Source of the DNA: Nitrospinota bacterium
GTDB taxonomy: Bacteria > Nitrospirota > Nitrospiria > Nitrospirales > UBA8639
Assembly (NCBI GenBank): GCA_022561525.1
Contig: JADFRB010000162.1
Location: 1 to 5,541 of the forward strand
Direction: 5' to 3'
DNA: 5,541 bases
In this document: positions 1-5,434 of the stretch, piece by piece
Layout: each line of letters begins with the position of its first letter
How positions within the stretch are numbered: position 1 is the stretch's first letter
The notes under the pieces: model-generated
The model's database searches: none
Told to the model about the DNA's origin: nothing
Seen by the model: the letters and a program-made list of their open reading frames with translations, nothing else
Translations under genes and position numbers: made by a program

Positions 1-25
1 AGTATTTTGGATGTGACGGGGTAAG

Positions 26-87
26 CTATCCACAAAACAGACAACCGCGGGTTTTGCCCGTGTCGGAGGGCTCAGAAATTTGGATAG
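26..87 (-). terminator. Weak inverted repeat 3' of ytxH, possible transcript end
   Basis: CTATCCA (26-32) and TGGATAG (81-87) are exactly complementary. Nested inside is CGGG (48-51) paired to CCCG (57-60) around a 5-base loop. Read on the minus strand the inner hairpin is followed by a loosely T-rich stretch containing GTTTTG. The stem is short and the T-run poor, so termination is only a suggestion. Confidence 0.3.
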
Positions 88-150
88 TCATGAGTCTGTC
101 CTTTTCCCTCTGGCTCGTTGCTTTTTTTGGAAAAACCGGATGCGCCATTA

Positions 151-510
151 TTAGTTCAAGGCACTTTTGTCTGATCCTGGAGGATCGAACGCAGGCGCGG
201 AGGGTTTGTCCTCTTCGTCAGCAATGACGGCTTGTTTGGTGGCTTCGACGGCATCGGTTATACGGGCTGCGGCTTGTTTCATCGTTCGTTTGGTATCTTG
301 TGAAATAGAGCGAAATGCTTCTCTGGTCTCATTGGCGACATCCCCGAACTCTTCTTGTGCGATCTTTGCGCCCTTGGCCAACCGGCTTCGTATGGAGGAA
401 CCGGGCTCTGGTGCCATCAGGATTGCGGCCCCGGCTCCAAGAATAAACCCAGAAATAAACACAAATGTGGTGACCCAGCATGAATCATTGGATGAAATGT
501 CTTGTCCCAT
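151..510 (-). CDS. YtxH-like single-pass membrane protein
   Basis: This 119-residue protein has the YtxH layout: a short polar N-terminus (1-11), one membrane segment (about 12-33, WVTTFVFISGFILGAGAAIL), and then the family's characteristic Ala-Pro-x-x-Gly turn (APEPGSSIRSRL, 33-44). A long charged, Ala/Lys/Glu-rich helical region (about 45-97) is probably a coiled coil on the cytoplasmic side, and a Pro/Asp-rich tail follows. YtxH proteins are widespread, often stress-inducible and functionally poorly defined, so no specific activity is assigned. The ATG at 510 has a very good ribosome site. It is separated from the small membrane gene by 355 bases filled with two palindromic elements, so its expression may be partly independent, though I see no convincing promoter. 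Confidence 0.87.
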   Translation of the reverse strand: MGQDISSNDSCWVTTFVFISGFILGAGAAILMAPEPGSSIRSRLAKGAKIAQEEFGDVANETREAFRSISQDTKRTMKQAAARITDAVEATKQAVIADEEDKPSAPAFDPPGSDKSALN

Positions 511-520
511 AGTCCTCCCC
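511..520 (-). promoter_or_regulatory. Strong ribosome binding site of ytxH
   Basis: On the minus strand an A8 run (528-521) is followed by GGGGAGG (520-514), three bases before the ATG at 510. The A-rich stretch next to a strong Shine-Dalgarno site suggests efficient initiation in the single-stranded gap between the hairpin element and the gene. Confidence 0.65.
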
Positions 521-540
521 TTTTTTTTCGGCGGTTATTA

Positions 541-562
541 GGATCCGTAAAGAAATAAGTGG
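541..562 (+). repeat. Left terminal inverted repeat of the 180-bp element
   Basis: It begins GGATCCGTAAAGAAATA and ends in GTGG. It pairs with 699-720 at 21 of 22 positions, the exception being base 558. The flanking TTA is at 538-540. Confidence 0.9.
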
Positions 563-698
563 AACATGTTTACATCTTATCTTCAGGCCATCTTTGGCCG
601 ATCTTCAATCGAGAAACCCTCAAAATAGCACAACTATTCTTCCGGTTCCTCTCATTCAGATCGACCAAATCTGACCTAAATCTAAGCGTCTTAATGTC

Positions 699-720
699 CC
701 ACGTATTTCTTTACGGATCC
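699..720 (-). repeat. Right terminal inverted repeat of the 180-bp element
   Basis: Read on the minus strand it starts GGATCCGTAAAGAAATA. It differs from the left repeat only at base 703, where its complement agrees with the second copy near 5453. The flanking TTA is at 721-723. Confidence 0.9.
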
Positions 721-739
721 TTAGTCTTCTGATTTGTAT

Positions 740-865
740 CTACTCAGGTATTTAGGCTGAAGGCTAAAGACTGAAGGGTAATCCTCGTAATGCCCGGCGT
801 TTTGTATGATCATATATGATGGCTTCCTACAAAGCCTTCGGCCTTCAGCCTATCCACCTGAGTAG
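740..865. repeat. Palindromic element built from GGCTGAA-like heptads
   Basis: Two arms face each other: CTACTCAGGT (740-749) with its exact complement at 856-865, then TAGGCTGAAGGC (753-764) with its exact complement at 841-852, separated by 3-base mismatched spacers. Inside the left arm the sequence runs as three 7-base units, GGCTGAA, GGCTAAA and GACTGAA (755-775). The right arm carries the complementary heptads TTCGGCC and TTCAGCC. Near the centre is a perfect 12-base palindrome, ATCATATATGAT (809-820). On the minus strand the element starts directly after the TAA of the small membrane gene, so it is the 3' untranslated hairpin of that transcript and may slow exonucleases or polymerase. 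There is no T-run, so it is not a classic intrinsic terminator. It looks like a dispersed intergenic repeat, but only one copy is in the window. Confidence 0.75.
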
Positions 866-1117
866 TTACTCCGATTTTGTACGATTGCAACCAAAGAGAA
901 GCGCGACACTACTTCCGACTACCGCTCCCACGACAAATACTATACTAAACGCCAATCCTGTACGAAGTTCAGGCCAGTTACCCAGGAGTTTCGTCCATAG
1001 TGGGGAACTGGGGACATTGACATGTCCTTCCCACCCAAGGACGTCCTCTGGAGAGGACGGGTTGGAGCGTGATTCTTGATGCGTATGGTTGTTCGAATCA
1101 GATGAAAGACGCGTCAT
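866..1117 (-). CDS. Small single-pass membrane protein, translationally coupled to treY
   Basis: I do not recognise a named family for this 83-residue product. Residues 1-50 are polar and Ser/Asn/Pro-rich, likely disordered, with a Trp/Pro stretch (LWTKLLGNWPEL, 40-51). Residues 54-76 form one strong hydrophobic segment with glycine spacing (VVGAVVGSSVALLFG), followed by a short polar tail with two basic residues. That segment resembles the glycine/alanine-rich membrane segment of YtxH-type proteins such as the next gene, but the coiled tail is absent. Reality as a gene is supported by the ATG overlapping the treY TGA by 4 bases, a GGAG site (1129-1126) 8 nt upstream inside treY, the transmembrane segment, and a stop (TAA, 868-866) that exactly abuts an intergenic repeat. 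The overlap implies that translation depends on ribosomes finishing treY. An anchoring or envelope-stress role would be a guess. Confidence 0.7.
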   Translation of the reverse strand: MTRLSSDSNNHTHQESRSNPSSPEDVLGWEGHVNVPSSPLWTKLLGNWPELRTGLAFSIVFVVGAVVGSSVALLFGCNRTKSE

Positions 1118-4011
1118 GGTATGTGCTCCATCAAGGCTACAGGCAAGTGGTGAAAAATGTTTCCGACTGGCAATACGTGCTGCTGATCTATGGTGACGGT
1201 CGAAATCGTTTCCTTGGTTAACACGTTACGATATCGGGATTCTGAAGTGTGGTCGGAAAGCTTGATTATTGTATCACACCAGACAGATTCACCAAGTGCA
1301 AGTTCTTCGGGGTTGGGGATGACATGGTGTAAGAGCCGCGGTACCACCACCAGAATGGTTTTGTCTCCCCATGTCCGTTGAAATGCACAGAGATGGTGCC
1401 GCTTTTCGCCAAGAGTTTCAAGGGGGTGATAGTCGCCATCCTGAAACAGGGCATGGTGCTGACGTCGGAAGTTCAGTAAGGCTTGTGTGATATAGAGCTT
1501 GATTCGACCATCGGTATAGTGGCTCAACAGCGTATGAAAGAAATCTTCAGGGGCTTCTTGTTCATCTGATTCGAGTTGTGTGAGGAGCTGTTGTCGGTGG
1601 ATATAGTCGATAGGCCGACGGTTATCCGGGTCTACCAGGCTAAAGTCCCACAACTCCGTCCCTTGATAGAAGTCGGGAATGCCGGGGGCGGCAATTTTCA
1701 AGACGAGCTGGCTCAGAGCATTATACATCCCATATCGCGCAATGGTGTCCTGGAAAGGAAGGAAATCTTCAAGAAACTGCGATGACTGTCTGGGGTCGAG
1801 GATGTTTCGCACAAAAGTACAGACAGCTTGCTCATAGGTTTCATTGGGATTGATCCAACTGGTGTGTGCTTTTGCCTCTTTGAGGGCTTTGAGCATGTAC
1901 TGTTCCATGCGTTGACAAAAATCCTCGTAGATGGAGGAATTCAGGGGAGCAAAGGGCCAAGCGCCCACGAGGGTTTGGTAGAGCAGATATTCTTCGTTTC
2001 GGTTGGGCACGTCTTGGCCGTCGAGACGTGTTTTCTTTTTCTTGTTGAGCCGATGCCATCTGGTAATACACGCCTTCCATTCTTTAGGCATTTCCGAGAG
2101 CACATGGATACGCGCGCGTACGTCTTCGCTACGTTTGGTATCGTGGGTGGAGGTGGTCGAGATACTGGAGGGCCAGAGGTGTTGGCGCTCCCGCATGCGT
2201 TCATGAAAAGCTGACAGTGGTGTGCCAAATTGCGAGGGTTCCCCACCGACTTCGTTGAGTGAGATCAAACGGTTGTATAAATAGAAGGCGGTGTCCTCCA
2301 CCCCTTTGGCAGTGACCGGACTGGTGGTTTGTTGGAATTTCATGACAAAGGGATGGACTTCCGACCATTGCAGATAGGCATTGTCGGTTGGAGTTTTCAG
2401 CAACAGTTCTTGAATGAAATCAAACACGTGGCTATTCGTGGTTGGATTTTTTCGTTTGGCTTGAATGACAGCGAGACGAATATAGGCTCGATCACGGTCG
2501 GTAATGGGTTCTCTGGGGTCTGGCGTGACATACGTGCGATAGACCGGGAAACACGCGATGATTTCACGCAAGGCATAGGTCAAGCTATTGAGGGGAAAGT
2601 CTCGGGAGTGACGATTTTTTTCGGAGAGCACATTGAGCTGATGCCCGAGGGTATTCAGCTCGCTTGGCATTGAGCTGCTCATGATCAATTTTTTAGAGTG
2701 ATAGGCTAAATCCTCAAAGGGCATCGGGTTCTTGGTGAATCGGATATATGCCGCATCCAGACCACGTTTATGAAAAGCGTCGATGAACAGGTTATTGACC
2801 AGGCCGAGAAAGTCATACCCGGTGGTGCCAAAAATGGGCCATTCTTCCGAGAGCATTTCTCCTTTGCCCAAGATTTTTTCGACCACAATGAAGAGTGCCC
2901 GTCCTTTATGATCAGCCGGCAGGCCTAATTCTTTTTGGGCCCATTCCTGCCATTGCTGAAGATATTTTCTAGGATGGTACAACCCATCGACATGATCGAT
3001 TCGGAGTCCGCTGACGGCCCCGGCCTTAATGAGGGAAAAAATAAATTCGTGCGTGCGTTGAAAGACCTCGGGCCGTTCGACTCGAATGGCAGCCAATTGG
3101 TTGATATCGAAAAACCGGCGATAATTGATTTCCTCCGCGGCGACTTGCCAAAAGGCCAAGCGGTAGGCTTGTTCGCCGAGCAGTGTATCAAGGAGATCAA
3201 AGCTTCGAGGGGTTCCCGGGGTCCCGTTAAAGCGTCGAATGTTTTCGTTGAGAAAGTCCGCAATGAGCTGGCTCTCTTTCATCACAGTGGTCAACCGACG
3301 TGTGATGACCTCTTTTTCGCGATAGCGTTCCGTGATGTGATGAGGATTGCGGTCGTTTCGGTTCGGCAAATTTGATAAGGCCGTAATGATGCTTTGGAGT
3401 TCCTGAATGTCGGCTTGGTTTGGATCGTGTTGCTCCATGAGCTCCTCGATCCGGAAACTCAAGATGAGGGCCCAGGTGCTAGGGTCAACGGGGAGTTGGT
3501 GGTCATAGTACTGGAGAGAAAACCTCCCGTGTTGATACGACAGCCTGATCTCACCGTTTTCCAGCACTATGCCAAATTGATCCCCTAAGATAGGCAGCAA
3601 GACCTTGTTGTCTAATTCGGGTTTGACGGGATGCCAGTTAATGTCGAAAAAATCGGCGTAGTGGGAGCTTGGCCCATTCTCCAACACGTCCTGCCACCAC
3701 GCATTCCCTGGCCCGGCGATGTTCATGTGGTTGGGAACAATATCTAGAATGTGTCCCATCTCCTGGTTTGCCAAGGCCTGAATAAAGGTCTGGTAATCGT
3801 CCTGAGTCCCAAGTTCGGAATTGAGCCGCGTGGGGTCAACTATGTCATAGCCGTGGAGACTTCCTGGGGCAGATTGCAAATATGGCGAAGTGTAACAGTC
3901 AGAGATTCCTAAATCGTGGAGATAAGGAATGATCCGCATGGCATCCTGAAACGTAAAGTGTTGGTTCAATTGCAAGCGGTAGGTGGAGATGGGAACCCGA
4001 GGAGTGGTCAT
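1114..4011 (-). CDS. treY: Maltooligosyl trehalose synthase (GH13 family)
   Basis: TreY is an intramolecular transglucosylase. It converts the reducing-end alpha-1,4 linkage of a maltooligosaccharide or glycogen chain into alpha-1,1, giving a maltooligosyl-trehalose from which TreZ releases trehalose. The 965-residue product begins with the family signature (ISTYRLQL, residues 8-15) and continues with GISDCYTSPY (35-44), HGYDIVDP (53-60) and ILDIVPNHM (88-96). GH13 catalytic residues by motif are Asp339 (nucleophile, in GLRIDHVDGL), Glu378 (acid/base, in IVVEKI) and Asp624 (in STHDTKRSED). GIPDFYQGTELWDFSLVDPDNRRP (777-800) is a further strong TreY block, described by position. It is longer than the archaeal and actinobacterial enzymes (roughly 720-780 residues) but within the range of Gram-negative TreY. 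A GAGG site 8 nt upstream (4023-4020) supports this ATG. The gene follows glgC in the same direction, and its TGA overlaps the start of the next gene. No treZ lies in the window. Confidence 0.97.
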   Translation of the reverse strand: MTTPRVPISTYRLQLNQHFTFQDAMRIIPYLHDLGISDCYTSPYLQSAPGSLHGYDIVDPTRLNSELGTQDDYQTFIQALANQEMGHILDIVPNHMNIAGPGNAWWQDVLENGPSSHYADFFDINWHPVKPELDNKVLLPILGDQFGIVLENGEIRLSYQHGRFSLQYYDHQLPVDPSTWALILSFRIEELMEQHDPNQADIQELQSIITALSNLPNRNDRNPHHITERYREKEVITRRLTTVMKESQLIADFLNENIRRFNGTPGTPRSFDLLDTLLGEQAYRLAFWQVAAEEINYRRFFDINQLAAIRVERPEVFQRTHEFIFSLIKAGAVSGLRIDHVDGLYHPRKYLQQWQEWAQKELGLPADHKGRALFIVVEKILGKGEMLSEEWPIFGTTGYDFLGLVNNLFIDAFHKRGLDAAYIRFTKNPMPFEDLAYHSKKLIMSSSMPSELNTLGHQLNVLSEKNRHSRDFPLNSLTYALREIIACFPVYRTYVTPDPREPITDRDRAYIRLAVIQAKRKNPTTNSHVFDFIQELLLKTPTDNAYLQWSEVHPFVMKFQQTTSPVTAKGVEDTAFYLYNRLISLNEVGGEPSQFGTPLSAFHERMRERQHLWPSSISTTSTHDTKRSEDVRARIHVLSEMPKEWKACITRWHRLNKKKKTRLDGQDVPNRNEEYLLYQTLVGAWPFAPLNSSIYEDFCQRMEQYMLKALKEAKAHTSWINPNETYEQAVCTFVRNILDPRQSSQFLEDFLPFQDTIARYGMYNALSQLVLKIAAPGIPDFYQGTELWDFSLVDPDNRRPIDYIHRQQLLTQLESDEQEAPEDFFHTLLSHYTDGRIKLYITQALLNFRRQHHALFQDGDYHPLETLGEKRHHLCAFQRTWGDKTILVVVPRLLHHVIPNPEELALGESVWCDTIIKLSDHTSESRYRNVLTKETISTVTIDQQHVLPVGNIFHHLPVALMEHIP
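1118..1129 (-). promoter_or_regulatory. Internal ribosome site for the gene overlapping the treY stop
   Basis: GGAG at 1129-1126 (minus strand), within the last codons of treY, precedes the ATG at 1117 by 8 nt. The start and the treY stop share the sequence ATGA (1117-1114), the classic arrangement for termination-reinitiation. Confidence 0.6.
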
Positions 4012-4119
4012 GTGGGAATCCTCACGGATATGCTATGTGTCTGCACGCTGATTGTACGGTGAAAGCGCATCAGGTTTCAGATGTCCCGCTTCTGATGATG
4101 GGTAATGAACGATTCTCTG
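4012..4119 (-). promoter_or_regulatory. glgC-treY spacer with a weak candidate promoter
   Basis: This 108-base spacer shows no convincing terminator, so read-through from glgC into treY is likely. On the minus strand TACAAT (4056-4051) is a good -10 hexamer about 40 nt before the treY start, but the sequence about 17 nt upstream matches a -35 poorly. It may be a weak internal promoter or chance. The treY ribosome site GAGG lies at 4023-4020. Confidence 0.25.
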
Positions 4120-5376
4120 TTAAGGGTTAGGGATTGGAGGAACAGCCCGGCCACCATACGAGTGCCCGCGAGGGAGAACGATGATGCCAGACTTATCGAC
4201 GGAGTACTGAATGTTATTGTCTTGAAGTTTTTCATATCCTAATTCAGTCCCGGCGGGGATCAAATTAAAGCGGTCGGAAATCACGCGACGCAGTCGAGCT
4301 TTGGGGCCCACGACTGTGCCATCGAGAATCACGCATTCTTCAATGTCCACTCCCTTCCCGATTCTGACGTTGCGGCCGATGACCGATCGACGGATATTGG
4401 CATCAACGATTAGGCTGCCTTGTCCGACCATTGCGTCATCTAACTGAGACCGAACGACACTGGCGATGGGTTCTCCCGACGCATCCGTCGTAATCGGCCA
4501 ATTGACATTGCGGAGATCAAATATCGGGTTCTCGCCGAGGATGTCCATGTGGGCTTGCCAATATGCTTCGAGCGTTCCGACGTCACGCCAATACCCCCAT
4601 TCTTCATACGGATGGACGCCAGGCACCACATTGTCCAAAAAGTTATAGGCCATCACTTTGTGGGATTGCAGGAGGGAGGGGATGATGTCACGACCAAAGT
4701 CATGGGAGCCGGGACTTCGGGCATCCTGCTCCAGGGCTTTCATGAGAATATCCCCATTGAAAATGTAATTGCCCATTGACGAAAACGCCATATTCGGATT
4801 GCCGGGCATGGGTTTCGGGTGTTTGGGCTTTTCTTCAAACCCTTTGATTCGTTGGTCCGCATTGGTCTGGATAATGCCGAACCCTTTGGCGGATTGGATG
4901 GGCACGGGTAGTGCGGCTATAGTCACATCAGCCTGGTTGTCCAAGTGGAACTGAATCATTTGCCGAAGATCCATCCGGTATATATGATCCGCGCCAAAGA
5001 CGGCCACAAGGTTTGGCGCAAAATCTTGCACAAGGTTCAGATTCTGAAATACCGCATCAGCAGTGCCTTCATACCATTTCCCACGGCCTTTCATTTGTGG
5101 TGGGACCACGGTAATAAAGGACTGGCGATTAGGACCGCCAATTCGCCAGGCCCGTCGAAGATGTTCAATCAGCGATTGCGAACGGTATTGGACCAGCACA
5201 TACATGGCCAGGACGCCGGAATTCAAGAAATTGCTCAGGACGAAATCAACGATACGGTAGGTGCCAGCAAAGGGAACAGCCGGCTTGCTGCGTTGTTCGG
5301 TGAGGGGCATGAGACGTTTGCCTTTGCCGCCTGCCATGATCATGGCCAACACACGTTGAGGGGGTCGTTCTACCAC
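4120..5376 (-). CDS. glgC: Glucose-1-phosphate adenylyltransferase (ADP-glucose pyrophosphorylase)
   Basis: This cytoplasmic enzyme makes ADP-glucose and pyrophosphate from ATP and glucose-1-phosphate, the committed step of bacterial glycogen synthesis. The 418-residue product is close to the usual family length (E. coli about 431). Visible motifs are the nucleotide-binding loop MAGGKGKRLMPLT (residues 14-26), RSKPAVPFAG (29-38, including the lysine that in the E. coli enzyme belongs to the activator site), WYEGTADAV (101-109), FGADHIYRMD (127-136, with the catalytic Asp at 130), GFEEKPK (179-185, the glucose-1-phosphate lysine region) and GYWRDVGTLEAYW (261-273). Residues from about 300 to 375 form the C-terminal left-handed beta-helix (hexapeptide) domain. 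The start codon is GTG, supported by a GGGAG ribosome site 5 nt upstream; starting at the later ATG at residue 12 would cut into the nucleotide-binding strand. It is the first gene of the co-directional set, 108 nt before treY. A diverged hairpin repeat begins 58 nt upstream. Confidence 0.98.
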   Translation of the reverse strand: MVERPPQRVLAMIMAGGKGKRLMPLTEQRSKPAVPFAGTYRIVDFVLSNFLNSGVLAMYVLVQYRSQSLIEHLRRAWRIGGPNRQSFITVVPPQMKGRGKWYEGTADAVFQNLNLVQDFAPNLVAVFGADHIYRMDLRQMIQFHLDNQADVTIAALPVPIQSAKGFGIIQTNADQRIKGFEEKPKHPKPMPGNPNMAFSSMGNYIFNGDILMKALEQDARSPGSHDFGRDIIPSLLQSHKVMAYNFLDNVVPGVHPYEEWGYWRDVGTLEAYWQAHMDILGENPIFDLRNVNWPITTDASGEPIASVVRSQLDDAMVGQGSLIVDANIRRSVIGRNVRIGKGVDIEECVILDGTVVGPKARLRRVISDRFNLIPAGTELGYEKLQDNNIQYSVDKSGIIVLPRGHSYGGRAVPPIPNP

Positions 5377-5386
5377 ACAGTCTCCC
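5377..5386 (-). promoter_or_regulatory. Ribosome binding site deciding the GTG start of glgC
   Basis: On the minus strand GGGAG (5386-5382) precedes the GTG at 5376-5374 with a 5-nt spacer. No ATG in this frame gives the complete N-terminal strand, so this site supports the non-AUG start. Confidence 0.65.
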
Positions 5387-5434
5387 GGTCAAATGTAAGA
5401 GGTTTCTTTAATGGATCATCTAGGGTACGCTCTA
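5377..5434 (-). promoter_or_regulatory. glgC leader between the hairpin repeat and the start codon
   Basis: These 58 bases hold the glgC ribosome site but no promoter hexamer pair that I would call. The promoter is therefore probably inside or upstream of the repeat, which would place the repeat in the glgC leader RNA. This is inference from absence. Confidence 0.3.

Larger units (their letters stand above)
541..720 (-). repeat. 180-bp imperfect hairpin element with terminal inverted repeats (MITE-like or RNA leader)
   Basis: The ends are inverted repeats: the first 22 bases (541-562, beginning GGATCCGTAAAGAAATA) match the complement of 699-720 at 21 positions. Pairing continues inward almost to the middle (about 60-65 Watson-Crick pairs), through 593-604 with 658-669, GAGA (611-614) with TCTC (650-653), AACC (615-618) with GGTT (644-647), and an apex stem AATAG (624-628) with CTATT (634-638). 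TTA lies directly outside both ends (538-540 and 721-723), like a 3-base target duplication. It encodes no protein. It lies 30 nt before the ytxH start, so any transcript from upstream carries it in the ytxH leader. A half copy related to it lies upstream of glgC (5435-5541). The minus strand is given because the paired mismatches are RNA-compatible only there. Confidence 0.88.

Noticed and set aside
521..528. A8/T8 homopolymer as a phase-variation tract
   Set aside because: It lies upstream of the Shine-Dalgarno site and outside the reading frame, so slippage would change neither the frame nor the ribosome-site spacing.
167..541. Plus-strand open frame opposite ytxH
   Set aside because: It is a shadow of the Ala/Lys-rich ytxH frame. 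The minus-strand frame has a strong ribosome site and a recognisable domain layout.
541..720. Classic intrinsic terminator
   Set aside because: The stem is far longer and more interrupted than a terminator, and neither strand has a T-run directly after it.
721..739. TACAAA in the 19-base gap between the two elements (minus strand) as a -10 box for ytxH
   Set aside because: The best -35 at 17-bp spacing (TTCAGC) matches only half of the consensus and falls inside the heptad repeat, so it is not strong enough to call.
740..865. CRISPR-like or tandem array
   Set aside because: The 7-base units are adjacent, imperfect and arranged as a palindrome; there are no spacers.
816..1079. Plus-strand 87-codon frame opposite the small membrane gene
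   Set aside because: It starts inside the heptad repeat and lacks a transmembrane segment or any known motif. The minus-strand frame is better supported by its overlap with treY and its ribosome site.
2935..3375. Plus-strand open frame of 146 codons inside treY
   Set aside because: It is antisense to conserved treY catalytic sequence. Its composition reads as a mirror of the coding strand and no upstream ribosome site was evident.
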